Shown piece after piece: positions 7,911 to 21,561 of a stretch of 64,000 nucleotides of DNA; the first letter of the stretch is position 1, and every line of letters begins with the position of its first letter. The stretch lies in assembly GCA_963666035.2 (NCBI GenBank), contig CAXXJI010000007.1, forward strand, positions 1-64,000, given 5' to 3'. The notes beneath the pieces were generated by a model. That model was not told where the DNA came from. It saw only the letters and a list, made by a program, of their open reading frames with translations, and searched no databases. This DNA is from CALMFG01 sp963666035 (GTDB lineage Bacteria > Bacillota > Clostridia > Christensenellales > CALMFG01). The position numbers were made by a program, and so were the translations under genes.

Positions 7911-10478
7911 CTAATTGACTTTTAGATATGTCGAGGACACATATCCCGTGATTCCTGCATATTTTATCTTTGACCAGGACGAATCATAGCTGATGATTGT
8001 CACACTCGCACCATAAGGTACAGAACCGATACGGGTATAGGATATACCCGGTCCGCTTCGAATATTCAAAGACGATGCGAGCACCGTAGCCGTATCCGCA
8101 GGCGCAGTTGTCGACCCCGTTGTCAGGTTGAAGTACTGCGTCGCCACATATCCACTGATGCCGCCATACTGAATCTTGGACCAGGTCGCACCATATTCCT
8201 TCACTTCAATTACGCCGCCGCGCGGAATGCTTCCAATAACGGCATAAGATGTGCTGGGCCCGCTTCGAATATTCAAGGACGATGCCGTTACCGTAGCATA
8301 TACAGCGCTGTCTGAGCCGCCTGTTCCGGTAGAACCGCCGGAGCTGGATGCTTTATAGACCCCGTTTTCATAATAGCAATAACCATCGGTCGTATTGGTC
8401 ACTTTGATATATGCCGCATATACATAACGTACGGTGTTGCCGTAGTATATGAGGTGCCAGCTGCTGGTGGCGTAAGATTTTTTTATATATACCACATCAT
8501 CTCGGTATAGTCTTCCCACTATACTGTAAGACGTGGACGGACCGTTTCTAACGTTCAGCGAAGAACAGGTGACGTATCCTACCGCGTCATAGGGCAGTGC
8601 GCCATCATCCGGCTGAGTGGTAGTGGTCGGCGTTGGCTGAGGGTTAGTCGTCTCGGTCGGCGTCGGCGGTATGGTGGCCGTCGGCTCCGGCTCCTCAGTG
8701 TATATCGGCCGCAATGATGGTTCTGGCAGGCCGGAACCCGGATCTGTCGGCGACGAAGGTGTATCCAGCTTAACATAATCCACATGCACATAGGCATAAA
8801 CACCATTATAGAGTATCTTATGCCAGAATGTATCGGCATACGGCGTCACCACCGTAATGCGCTCACCGTTGGTTAATTGCCCGATGATGCTGTATATTGT
8901 TCCCGGTCCTGTACGGACGTTGAGGAAAGTATTGCACACAATCGTTGCATTATAGTTTTCTTCTTCCACCGGCCCCGGCGTGGAGGAAGTCGAAGGGTTA
9001 GAATTTGTTCCGTTCAAATTTCGAAGCACTGTATTGGGATAGTAAAAAAGCAGAATCTCATCATACGTCCAACCTTCTTTGGACATCGTCTGTGCGCCGC
9101 GCTGGCTCATGCCAAGACCATGTCCATATCTGCGATGCACCAGATAAAAACCCTCCAGCGTATTTCCGTTCATCTTGGGTTCGGCTACAGTCAACCGCAG
9201 CGATGTCTGGCTGAACACATTATATGCGCTGGCCGTATCCTCGCATTCGTTGATATCAAGGCGTACCTGCATCGAAGTTTCTTCCTGAACTGTTTGCCCA
9301 TTCACCGTTTTCTCGGCCAAAACCGTGATAGTGGTAAACGCCACCCAGCAGTCAATACAGATGGTATTTTGATTAGAGAAAATTTTCCGATGATCTTCTA
9401 ACACGGTCCCGCTGGTGTTGGTTTTGTATTGGCCTTTTAAGGTATACATATCGGTCACACCCAGAAGCTTAAAATCGCTTCTGCTGGTTGCGTTATAACC
9501 ATTTTCCTGCAAAATCGGAATCGCTAAATCCTTCAGCTGTTTTAGCGCGCCCGAAGGGAAATCGGACTCATTCTGTGTGCGAACCGGAAAGAAAACCCGT
9601 TCTTCACGGCTGGAAGGATTGACCGTATCGTATGGATCATTGGTGATGCGCTCCCATGGGTTCGGCGTACCCCCCAAGTTCCAAACATGCTGGGGAATAT
9701 CCACCTGCCCCCCGTTGCTGGCGGAAAAGTATGTGATGATAATATCGCCTTTTTGCACTGTATAATTCGGATCGGCTTTTTTCTCATCGTCAAGATAAGT
9801 GACAACCTCCCCTTTTGTCAGGTTCACCGCAGTAAAACACCGGTCCAGCGAATCATTCCATCCTTTATAAACCTGACTTCCTGTGGTATCCACTACATCA
9901 TAGTAGGTATAAGCGCCGATATGCTTAACGGCATACGATCGGGCGGCAACCGCCTGGGCTTTCAAAGCCTCCATCGGCCAGGCGTTACTCATTTCATAGC
10001 CGATGACACCATAAAGATAGTATTCAATATAAATATTATTGATTGCATGCAAATGATAGGCCGCCGGGTCTTTATAGAACATCATGTCCCCGGTATAAGC
10101 TATCGTCGCGCTGTATCGGTCGTTATATAGATACATCAGGTTAAGATTGTAGTTGTCTGAATCCCGTCCGATAAAAGTGATCGACGTTTTGGTGGTTAGA
10201 AGGGTATAGTTGCCGCTGCTTTCCTTTTTGTAGAGCGCCACATTATTGCTGCCCGAAAGCGCAACACGATAATACTGCGAACCGTCTAATTCAATGGAAG
10301 GCTCTTCCTGAACATAATAACTGCCCACTGCTTTAAAATCATATGTGATCGGGTCGCCGATAGACAGCTTTACCCGAATGGTTGTCAGGTCTTCATCTGC
10401 GTTGGCACGGTCAATAATAAAGAAAACCCCCATGCCGACAAAAAGAAGAATAAGAACGATGGTGATAATTTTACGCAT
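7911..10478 (-). CDS. Secreted SpoIID/LytB-domain protein with four SH3b repeats
   Basis: 855 residues. An N-terminal hydrophobic segment (about 4-23) serves as signal or anchor. The SpoIID/LytB domain spans roughly 130-480, with EMSNAWPMEALKAQAVAARSYA and the C-terminal motif GHGLGMSQRGAQ. SpoIID proteins are lytic transglycosylases acting on peptidoglycan, in Bacillus during spore engulfment. Four bacterial SH3 domains follow, each with the hallmark LNVRTGPGT/LNIRSGPST, at about 505-570, 635-700, 725-785 and 790-855; a long Pro/Thr-rich linker lies between the first and second. SH3b domains bind cell wall. The size and repeats differ from canonical SpoIID (about 340 residues), suggesting a wall-remodelling enzyme that need not be sporulation-specific. 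Confidence 0.88.
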   Translation of the reverse strand: MRKIITIVLILLFVGMGVFFIIDRANADEDLTTIRVKLSIGDPITYDFKAVGSYYVQEEPSIELDGSQYYRVALSGSNNVALYKKESSGNYTLLTTKTSITFIGRDSDNYNLNLMYLYNDRYSATIAYTGDMMFYKDPAAYHLHAINNIYIEYYLYGVIGYEMSNAWPMEALKAQAVAARSYAVKHIGAYTYYDVVDTTGSQVYKGWNDSLDRCFTAVNLTKGEVVTYLDDEKKADPNYTVQKGDIIITYFSASNGGQVDIPQHVWNLGGTPNPWERITNDPYDTVNPSSREERVFFPVRTQNESDFPSGALKQLKDLAIPILQENGYNATSRSDFKLLGVTDMYTLKGQYKTNTSGTVLEDHRKIFSNQNTICIDCWVAFTTITVLAEKTVNGQTVQEETSMQVRLDINECEDTASAYNVFSQTSLRLTVAEPKMNGNTLEGFYLVHRRYGHGLGMSQRGAQTMSKEGWTYDEILLFYYPNTVLRNLNGTNSNPSTSSTPGPVEEENYNATIVCNTFLNVRTGPGTIYSIIGQLTNGERITVVTPYADTFWHKILYNGVYAYVHVDYVKLDTPSSPTDPGSGLPEPSLRPIYTEEPEPTATIPPTPTETTNPQPTPTTTTQPDDGALPYDAVGYVTCSSLNVRNGPSTSYSIVGRLYRDDVVYIKKSYATSSWHLIYYGNTVRYVYAAYIKVTNTTDGYCYYENGVYKASSSGGSTGTGGSDSAVYATVTASSLNIRSGPSTSYAVIGSIPRGGVIEVKEYGATWSKIQYGGISGYVATQYFNLTTGSTTAPADTATVLASSLNIRSGPGISYTRIGSVPYGASVTIISYDSSWSKIKYAGITGYVSSTYLKVN

Positions 10479-10607
10479 AAAAACCCCTTATACCGAAAAA
10501 CCGCTATATCATGATTCTGATTTACATTATATTATACAATATTTTGCGGTAGAAGAGAAATACTTATTTTTTCCAGAGTCAGCTTATATCTCGATCAGTT
10601 GTATTTT

Positions 10608-11132
10608 TTATGCCTTTATATAGGTCAATTCGATCAAATTGTTCTTTTGTTTGGTGCTGACGAGTTCTAAATCCAGCGGTTCATGTCCGCCCAAGAAAAG
10701 CGGAATCCCTGCACCGTGTATCACGGGGATGATCGTGATGATATATTCATCCACCAAATTTTTTTCGATAAATTCGGAAGCTAAAACACCGCCGCCCACC
10801 AGCCAAATATCCTTGCCCGGTTTTTGTTTTTCCTGAAGTACCCGCTCCACGATCCCGTCCTTAACAAACTCGACGTTTTCGTCTTCCGGCAGGTCCTGAT
10901 GCGTAGCCACCAGCGTGCTTTTACCTGCATATGCCCACATATCGGGCGAAAGTTCATTGACCACCTGTAAGTATGTGGTGCTTCCCATCACCACCGTATC
11001 AATGCGTGCATCAAACGCATCATACCCCAAATCCACTTCGCCAAGATCGCTCAAAAAATCCAGCTCGCCGAATTCCCCGGCAATGTAGCCGTCCAGCGAC
11101 ATTGCGATATAAAGAACAATTTTCCTCGCCAT
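10608..11132 (-). CDS. Dihydrofolate reductase-family protein (RibD C-terminal domain type)
   Basis: 174 residues. IVLYIAMSLDGYIAG at the N-terminus and IWLVGGGVLASEFIEK near residue 110 are typical of the RibD_C/YwjB-type proteins. These bind NADPH and are distant relatives of DHFR. The usual substrate of stand-alone members is unknown; they are not replacements for FolA. It is flanked by genes in the same direction but with a terminator on its upstream side, so it is probably a single-gene unit. Confidence 0.88.
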   Translation of the reverse strand: MARKIVLYIAMSLDGYIAGEFGELDFLSDLGEVDLGYDAFDARIDTVVMGSTTYLQVVNELSPDMWAYAGKSTLVATHQDLPEDENVEFVKDGIVERVLQEKQKPGKDIWLVGGGVLASEFIEKNLVDEYIITIIPVIHGAGIPLFLGGHEPLDLELVSTKQKNNLIELTYIKA

Positions 11133-11161
11133 TAAAAGTCTCCTTTCAATATAAGCAAATT

Positions 11162-11188
11162 AAAAAAGAACCGAAGACTCGGTTCTTC
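11162..11188 (-). terminator. Terminator after ferredoxin
   Basis: 8-bp stem AGAACCGA/TCGGTTCT with a tetraloop and a six-T run on the minus strand, immediately after the ferredoxin stop. Confidence 0.88.
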
Positions 11189-11198
11189 TCTTTTTTAA

Positions 11199-11372
11199 TT
11201 ATTCAGGGCTGATTGCTTCTGTCGGGCAAGTGTCTTCACAAGCGCCGCAATCGATGCATTCGTCCGCGTTGATTTTGTATTTGTCACCGTCTTGGGTGAT
11301 TGCGCCAACCGGGCATTCGTCCGAGCACGCACCGCAGCCAATGCATTCTTCCGTATTAATCTTATATGCCAT
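11199..11372 (-). CDS. 2[4Fe-4S] ferredoxin
   Basis: 57 residues. Two CxxCxxCxxxCP clusters, CIGCGACSDECP and CIDCGACEDTCP, in the pseudo-twofold arrangement of clostridial ferredoxins. It carries low-potential electrons in the cytoplasm, for example to or from molybdenum hydroxylases, hydrogenases or pyruvate:ferredoxin oxidoreductase. GGAGGT seven bases upstream selects the ATG at 11372; an upstream ATG at 11399 lacks a ribosome site. A terminator follows, so it is probably a monocistronic, well-expressed gene. Confidence 0.95.
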   Translation of the reverse strand: MAYKINTEECIGCGACSDECPVGAITQDGDKYKINADECIDCGACEDTCPTEAISPE

Positions 11373-11438
11373 GATTTTACCTCCAGATATTTTGTCCATG
11401 CCTATTTTATCACTAACTGCTGAAAAAACAAGTAAATC

Positions 11439-12323
11439 TTATTCGTCCAGCAATTTTTTAATCTCATCGTCCAGTTTTTCTTCCGGCTCCTCCCTGTCAC
11501 GACGTGACTTTCCGCGCTTAAAAGAGACATCCGAAAGCTTATATTCGTTTAGATCAAACGACCCATCGGGCAGTTCGGTTTTGACCTTCACTTTTTCTGT
11601 GATAGGGTTGTTTTCCACCACGGTGCCGCTGGCGTCGGGCGTTTTCACCCGTGTGCCGATCGGTGGCATCACGCTTTTCATATATTGATAATGTTCATGT
11701 TCATAGTTAAGACAGCACATCAGTCTGCCACACAGGCCGGATATTTTCGTGGGTGAAAGTGAAAGATTCTGATCCTTGGCCATCTTGATGGAAACCGGTT
11801 GAAACTCTCCCAAAAAAGCACTGCAGCAACATTCCCGTCCGCACGGGCCGATACCACCCAAAAATTTTGCCTGATCACGAACGCCAATCTGCCTCAGCTC
11901 AATGCGCGTTCTAAAAACCGAAGCCAGATCTTTAACCAGTTCACGAAAATCCACCCGGCCGTCGGCCGTGAAATAGAAGATGATCTTTTTTGCGTCGAAC
12001 GTGTATTCAACATCCACCAGTTTCATATCCAGATCATGTTTTTCTATTTTTTCAACGCAGCTGGTAAAAGCGCTTTGCTCTTTTTCACGATTGCTGAGCA
12101 CCGTGTTCCAGTCCTCTTCGGTGGCTTTACGGATGATTTTTTTCAGCGGTGTCACCACTTCTTTTTCATCCACTTCTTTTTCGGTCATCACCACTTCACC
12201 GTATTCTACGCCTCGAACGGTTTCCACAATCACATGGTCGCCAAACGAAAAACTATCATGACCGGGATCGAAGGAATAAACTTTGCCCGCATCCTTAAAC
12301 CGAACCCCTATGATTTTAACCAT
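11439..12323 (-). CDS. ricT: PSP1-domain protein RicT (YaaT)
   Basis: 294 residues. The PSP1 C-terminal domain is shown by GPCGRECCCSAFL and GLCGRLMCCLNYEHEHY, whose cysteines in Bacillus RicT take part in an iron-sulfur-containing complex with RicA and RicF. That complex affects RNA processing by RNase Y and phosphorelay signalling. The N-terminus IGVRFKDAGKVYSFDPG matches the family. The gene overlaps the end of holB by 16 bp and follows tmk, the same order as in B. subtilis, although yaaQ and yaaR are absent here. The acidic/basic C-terminal tail is variable in the family. Confidence 0.93.
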   Translation of the reverse strand: MVKIIGVRFKDAGKVYSFDPGHDSFSFGDHVIVETVRGVEYGEVVMTEKEVDEKEVVTPLKKIIRKATEEDWNTVLSNREKEQSAFTSCVEKIEKHDLDMKLVDVEYTFDAKKIIFYFTADGRVDFRELVKDLASVFRTRIELRQIGVRDQAKFLGGIGPCGRECCCSAFLGEFQPVSIKMAKDQNLSLSPTKISGLCGRLMCCLNYEHEHYQYMKSVMPPIGTRVKTPDASGTVVENNPITEKVKVKTELPDGSFDLNEYKLSDVSFKRGKSRRDREEPEEKLDDEIKKLLDE

Positions 12324-13279
12324 TGGTATTTCTCCTTTAATATTTCAAAAAGCATACTTTCGCAGCTTAAGATAAAGTTCACATTATATTTCATTCTACC
12401 CTCATGTTCCAGCAACTTTTCAATCATATTATATATTGCGCCGGTTGTAAAGCTGTCTGCCAGCCGAACCAGCATATCCTTTTGATCAATATTAACAAAG
12501 TGTGCTTCGCCGCCCACAAACTGGTATTTAAGCGTATCCATCAGCGCCAGTTTTAGAATATCAATGATGTCATTTGATGATTCTTTGTTCGCCTCAAAAA
12601 AAGCGACAAAAGCGGAAACTGCATAGGATGTCTGCGCCATCAGTTTATAAAACAACTGAAACGCCTGTTCACGAAGTGCAAAAAAAGCGTCGTCCGCGGC
12701 CAGCACTGCTGCTTCTTCATAATACCCCAGCGCCAGCGCCAGCGCCAGTTCAGCGCGCGATTGCTGTACCCCTTCTTTTATCAAAAGTTCCATCGCATCG
12801 GTGTGTTCCATGGGTAAAAGACGGATATTTTCACACCGCGAAACCACTGTAGCCAAAAGCCCATAATCCGAGCCTGCTAAAAGCATAAAAACAGTATTCT
12901 CGGGCGGCTCCTCCAATGGCTTTAACAGCGCGTTTTGAGCCGCAATATTCATTTTGTCTGCTTCATAGATGACCACGGTTTTGTGCGTGGCTTCAAAGGG
13001 TTTTTCATATAAAAAATGATTCAGTTCGCGAATTTGTCCAATCTTGATGTTGCCGTTTTGGGGCATTATGGTATAAATATCAGCTGCCGAGCCGCTGAGC
13101 ACTTTTTTACATCCCGGGCAGGCGCCGCACGCGCTGTGCGTCTCGCAGTATAAATGAAGCAAAAACGCTTGCGCATAGCCGCCAAGCGCACGCAATTTGG
13201 GACAGGTCACCAGATATGCCGATTTTACTATGCTGTTTTTAGCATCGCTCATCGCTTGTTTTGCGCCTTGCAGTATCAT
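12308..13279 (-). CDS. holB: DNA polymerase III delta' subunit
   Basis: 323 residues. Clamp-loader subunit. A zinc-binding cluster CETHSACGACPGCKKV lies near residue 50, the SRC-type motif VVSRCENIRL is near 155, and ALLKPLEEPPENTVF forms the sensor-1 region. There is no Walker A, as expected for delta'. The start lies 4 bp after the tmk stop and the 3' end overlaps ricT, so tmk-holB-ricT is one operon. Confidence 0.93.
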   Translation of the reverse strand: MILQGAKQAMSDAKNSIVKSAYLVTCPKLRALGGYAQAFLLHLYCETHSACGACPGCKKVLSGSAADIYTIMPQNGNIKIGQIRELNHFLYEKPFEATHKTVVIYEADKMNIAAQNALLKPLEEPPENTVFMLLAGSDYGLLATVVSRCENIRLLPMEHTDAMELLIKEGVQQSRAELALALALGYYEEAAVLAADDAFFALREQAFQLFYKLMAQTSYAVSAFVAFFEANKESSNDIIDILKLALMDTLKYQFVGGEAHFVNIDQKDMLVRLADSFTTGAIYNMIEKLLEHEGRMKYNVNFILSCESMLFEILKEKYQWLKS

Positions 13280-13283
13280 ACTT

Positions 13284-13922
13284 CTAAATCAGACCTTTTT
13301 CTTTAAAAACCGTTTTGGTTTTTTCTAAAATAATATCTCTGGTTTCGTACTTAGTCCCTTTGGCTTCAACGGGGATGATTGTATCTTTTTCATCTTCTAA
13401 AATATTAAGATAGCCTTGATAAAGCCGGTCATAAAATGGCTGTTCCTGCGTCTCCAGCCGATCCCGCTCTTTATGTTCATTCATACGGTCAAATGCATGC
13501 TCCGGATTAACCGTAATAAAAAATGTGATGTCGGGTAAGCACCCGTCTACCGCATGTTTATTGATCTCCAGCACCCGTTGTTTACCCAGGTTTCGCCCAT
13601 ATCCCTGATACGCCACAGACGAATGGATAAACCGATCGCACACCACAATTTTGCCCTGTTCCAACGCGGGGGCAATCACTTCATGCACATGCTGTGCTCG
13701 TGCCGCCGCATACAAATAAGCCTCGGTGATGTCCAGAATATCCGAGTTGTTTCTGTCCAGTACAATATCGCGTATTTTCTCGGCCACCGGACAACCGCCC
13801 GGCTCGCGCGTTAAAAGCACGTCAAACCCAAGCGCACTTAGGCCCTCTGCCAGGAAACGCGCCTGTGTCGATTTTCCGCTGCCGTCCGCACCTTCGAACG
13901 TGATAAACAACCCTTTATGCAT
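13284..13922 (-). CDS. tmk: Thymidylate kinase
   Basis: 212 residues. Phosphorylates dTMP to dTDP. P-loop FEGADGSGKST (9-19), the DR-type dTMP site CDRFIHSSVAYQG and TREPGG are all present. A lid region with HKERDRLE follows. The ribosome site GAGG sits seven bases before the ATG. First gene of the tmk-holB-ricT operon. Confidence 0.96.
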   Translation of the reverse strand: MHKGLFITFEGADGSGKSTQARFLAEGLSALGFDVLLTREPGGCPVAEKIRDIVLDRNNSDILDITEAYLYAAARAQHVHEVIAPALEQGKIVVCDRFIHSSVAYQGYGRNLGKQRVLEINKHAVDGCLPDITFFITVNPEHAFDRMNEHKERDRLETQEQPFYDRLYQGYLNILEDEKDTIIPVEAKGTKYETRDIILEKTKTVFKEKGLI

Positions 13923-13981
13923 CTCCTGTCCTCATTTTCGTATTCTTTAGTATTCTATCATTTTTGGAATCCAAAATAAAT

Positions 13982-15352
13982 CTATTTATCGATATACACT
14001 TTTATCAACGCTTCTTTAAGCCCCACAACCGACAGCCCTTCGTTTCTGGCGCAATTCATCTGCTCAATCACCTTGTCAGTTAAAATCTCGCCCTTTAAAA
14101 TTGCTGGCACCCCCGGCGGATAAACCGCCACCGCTTTGGCCGCCGTTTTCCCGACACTCTTGCTTAAATCCATCCACACCGTTTGTCTCTCCTCCGTATT
14201 CCCCCACACCGTTTTTTCAATATGATATGTTGAATCCGTGTCCTTTGCTTTATTGCTTTGTTGCATTTTTTTTAGGACGCGATAGACCTTCTTAAGCGAT
14301 TTTTTTCGGTCAGCCGGTGAAAGCAAAAACAGCATATACTGCGGGTCCACCGTCTCGGCATAAATTCGCTTTCGATGCAGTGCTTTCTTAATCGCTTCAG
14401 CAGAAAGCCCACTGTCACGGTAATCAATCACCCATTTTAATATATCTTTGGATTCATTCTTATCAGCCTGCTTTACCACAGCAAATCCATGCAGTACATC
14501 GATTTTTTTAGAATACTGCACGATTGTATAAAACAATTTTTCAATCCGCTGTTTTCCCTTTTTTTTCATATAATCCTTGGCAAAATCAATTGAAGCCATA
14601 ATGGGGTAGGACGGCGAAGTGGTGACAAAATGATTCAGCGCCTCCTTAATATAATCCGGGGAGATCAAGCTCTTTTTCCCGATTGCCACATAAGCAGATT
14701 GGTTCATCGCGGGTAGCGTCTTATGTGTGCTGACCACCCATGCATCTACTCCCACCTCTGCTGGAGACGATGGCAGAAGATCCGAATAGGGAAAACATGC
14801 CGAATGTGCGGCATCCATAATCACCGGAATTTTTCTTTTGTGTGCAAGGGTGATGATCGCCTTTAAGTCCACACAAAAGCCATAGTAGTTTGGATAAGTT
14901 AGATAAATTGCGGCAATATCCGGTTTTTTCTCCAATATGTCCTTCACCGCAGAAAAGTTGATCACACCTGAAATTGTGTCTGTCTTAGGATAGATAAATT
15001 CAGGTTGAATATCAAATAGCTCAATCGCATGTGCAGCGCTCAAGTGAAAATCCCGTGCCATGATTACCTTTTTGCCACGAAAAAGGCTGAGAAGCGCTAA
15101 AACCCCCGAACTGGAGCCGCCGACCGTATAATACACTTTCTTCGCCCCGATATCCTGCGCCATTTCAACCTGACTGTGTTCCAAAAGACCTTCCGGTTCA
15201 AGTAGATTATCAAGCCCCTCGATTTCAGTAAAATCATACTTGAAAAATCCTTTGAGAAACCCCAAACGTCTTCCCTTTGCGCCCGGCATATGTAAGCGGA
15301 ATTTATCATTCTTTGCTGCTTTTCTTAATGCTTTAATTATTTTATTGCTCAT
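13982..15352 (-). CDS. PLP-dependent Orn/Lys/Arg decarboxylase-family protein (YaaO-like)
   Basis: 456 residues. The N-terminus FRLHMPGAKGRR, the cofactor aspartate region IMDAAHSACF and the lysine motif STHKTLPAMNQSA match the fold-type I Orn/Lys/Arg decarboxylase family. It is shorter than biosynthetic arginine decarboxylases (no N-terminal wing domain) and matches the B. subtilis YaaO class, which also lies just upstream of tmk. C-terminal VYPPGVPAILKGE is typical. Substrate is undetermined; lysine or arginine decarboxylation for polyamine synthesis is the usual assumption. It is rich in lysine codons compared with its neighbours. Confidence 0.85.
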   Translation of the reverse strand: MSNKIIKALRKAAKNDKFRLHMPGAKGRRLGFLKGFFKYDFTEIEGLDNLLEPEGLLEHSQVEMAQDIGAKKVYYTVGGSSSGVLALLSLFRGKKVIMARDFHLSAAHAIELFDIQPEFIYPKTDTISGVINFSAVKDILEKKPDIAAIYLTYPNYYGFCVDLKAIITLAHKRKIPVIMDAAHSACFPYSDLLPSSPAEVGVDAWVVSTHKTLPAMNQSAYVAIGKKSLISPDYIKEALNHFVTTSPSYPIMASIDFAKDYMKKKGKQRIEKLFYTIVQYSKKIDVLHGFAVVKQADKNESKDILKWVIDYRDSGLSAEAIKKALHRKRIYAETVDPQYMLFLLSPADRKKSLKKVYRVLKKMQQSNKAKDTDSTYHIEKTVWGNTEERQTVWMDLSKSVGKTAAKAVAVYPPGVPAILKGEILTDKVIEQMNCARNEGLSVVGLKEALIKVYIDK

Positions 15353-15403
15353 TTTTTCACAAAAAAAAGCATAAACGTCGTCTGCATGCGTACTGATATC
15401 CTT

Positions 15404-15916
15404 TTACTTTTTCTTTTTCGGCTTGTAGGTGTATTCTTTCCATGCATCCATAACCGCCTGTTCAAACTCTTGAGACGGGGTCATAATCGCCGTAAAATAT
15501 CTGGTTTCATTCAAATAAACCACACAAAAAGCTTCCTCTGTTAAGCGCATAAAGGTCTCCTTTTGATGCTTATACTTTTTGTGCGCTTCGGGTATGTCTC
15601 TCAGCTTGCCTGCAAAAATGATTTTATCCATCCGCGTGAACAGATCCAATTTGGGCCTGGAACTTGCAATACGGTCAATTCTTAATATGTCACCGTCCAG
15701 ATAATAGGTGAATTCAATGAGTTTGGTCCGCGCGACATACACAGCAAGTGCGATAATCAGCACGAACTCTACCCAAAACATATAAGGAAAATGCAAAATC
15801 TCATTTAAAAGATACAGCACAAAAGTGAGTACAAATAACCCAACCAAAATGCCCAAGACTGACAAAATGCCTGTAAAAAATCCGATTTTTTTGTGTTTCA
15901 ATTCAAATATTTTCAT
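15404..15916 (-). CDS. Small membrane protein with PH-like C-terminal domain, function unknown
   Basis: 170 residues from the ATG at 15916. Two hydrophobic segments (about 13-38 and 46-62) are followed by a soluble part with YYLDGDILRIDRI and a lysine-rich tail. The layout resembles bacterial PH-domain (DUF304-like) membrane proteins, but I do not recognise a specific family. An upstream in-frame ATG at 15952 would lie inside the rRNA operon terminator hairpin and is rejected. It is the first gene after the rRNA operon in the same direction. Confidence 0.6.
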   Translation of the reverse strand: MKIFELKHKKIGFFTGILSVLGILVGLFVLTFVLYLLNEILHFPYMFWVEFVLIIALAVYVARTKLIEFTYYLDGDILRIDRIASSRPKLDLFTRMDKIIFAGKLRDIPEAHKKYKHQKETFMRLTEEAFCVVYLNETRYFTAIMTPSQEFEQAVMDAWKEYTYKPKKKK

Positions 15917-15947
15917 ATTTCGTATTATATCCCCTGCCCGCCTAAAA

Positions 15948-15982
15948 GGCAAAAAGTCCTCTTATATTTAGAGGACTTTTTA
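15948..15982 (-). terminator. Terminator of the rRNA operon
   Basis: Perfect 12-bp stem AAAAAGTCCTCT/AGAGGACTTTTT with a 7-base loop, about 20 bp after the 5S gene. The T-run makes it efficient in both directions. Confidence 0.9.
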
Positions 15983-16000
15983 CATTTATAAAAATTTGAA

Positions 16001-16115
16001 TCCGGCAGCTACCTACCCTCCCAGGTCTAGATAACCAAGTACTATCGGCGTATAAGGGCTTAACTTCTGTGTTCGAGATGAGAACAGGTGGAACCCCTTA
16101 GCAATCGCCACCGGA
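16001..16115 (-). rRNA. rrf: 5S ribosomal RNA
   Basis: On the minus strand the sequence begins TCCGGTGGCGATTGC and ends with GCTGCCGGA, forming the closing helix. The internal CGAACACAGAAGTTAAGC is the conserved 5S core. Confidence 0.95.
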
Positions 16116-16196
16116 AAATGTATATCGGAATTAGTAATGTACTAGTAAAGCACATTGAAAACCGCACATGTAAAAACGTTTCTACTAGATAATAGA

Positions 16197-19112
<2,916 letters not shown>

Positions 19113-19310
19113 ATGTAAGTTCTTTTTTGTTTTTGCGATTTGTTTACGGAAAAACTTATTTCACTTAGTTTTTCGTATAAAAACCTTAAAAAAGATCTTT
19201 ATGTGTTTGTTTGTTGATACCAATTTTTGATATCATCGTGTTCGTATCTTTCGAAACGTTTCTTCCATATGCAGTTTTCAATGTGCTTTCGTTACCCTTA
19301 ATAAAGTAAC

Positions 19311-19387
<77 letters not shown>

Positions 19388-19475
19388 ATAAAATTATGGT
19401 TTCAGCCTTCTTTTTTCGTGGTCCCAGTAGAACCCCTTAGCCTGCAAAACCACCTGCTTCTCAGCACGTGATTTT

Positions 19476-19551
19476 TGGTGGAGATGAGCGGGATCGAACC
19501 GCTGACCCCCTGCTTGCAAGGCAGGTGCTCTCCCAGCTGAGCTACACCCCC
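19476..19551 (-). tRNA. tRNA-Ala (UGC)
   Basis: 76 nt including an encoded CCA. Starts GGGGGTGTAGCTCAGCTGG; anticodon loop TTGCAAG carries TGC; T loop GGTTCGATCCC. It precedes tRNA-Ile in transcription order, the reverse of the E. coli spacer. Confidence 0.97.
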
Positions 19552-19690
19552 ACATCTTCACTTAAAAAACCTTGCAGTACCAAGCAAAGTAACTCACCTT
19601 CGCTTGTTTAAGCTTTGTCTACTCATTTGTTTTACATTCATAGGTCCATGGTCGATTCTATCTCCATGGCCTCAGGATTTGGTTGTAACA

Positions 19691-21220
<1,530 letters not shown>

Positions 21221-21372
21221 TATTTCTAACTCACCTAAATGAGTTATCTTCAATCAACAGAATCTCCGTAGCTCCGCTTACAAGCTGTCGTTTTATTACC
21301 TTGCTTTTTTGGTACTGCTATTCGGTTTTTAAAGTTCTTTTGTGCTCCCCGCTCTTCGCGGACAGCTTTAAT

Positions 21373-21402
21373 ATATTACCACCTTAGTTTATGCCTTGTC
21401 AA
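21373..21402 (-). promoter_or_regulatory. Putative rRNA operon promoter
   Basis: On the minus strand TTGACA (21402-21397) and TAATAT (21378-21373) are separated by 18 bp, about 150 bp upstream of the 16S. The region 21221-21561 otherwise holds only the leader and an AT-rich stretch; no gene is seen. Confidence 0.55.
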
Positions 21403-21496
21403 CAGTTTTATGTTCTCATTTATAATATAATTATTACCTAGATAATGATTTCATGCCACTGCTATCTCTATTGAGAAATTAATCCATTTTGCAAAC

Positions 21497-21520
21497 AAAA
21501 AAGCGCTCCGCTTTTTTCGC
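21497..21520 (-). terminator. Terminator after the membrane protein gene at 21562
   Basis: 9-bp stem AAAAAAGCG/CGCTTTTTT with a 3-base loop, about 45 bp beyond the stop and upstream of the rRNA promoter. Confidence 0.75.
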
Positions 21521-21561
21521 CGCGAATACGCTTTAGTCAAAACTGATATCTGTTTTTTCTC

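Noticed and set aside
15917..15952. Upstream start at 15952 for the small membrane protein
   Set aside because: It would place the first codons in the rRNA terminator hairpin.
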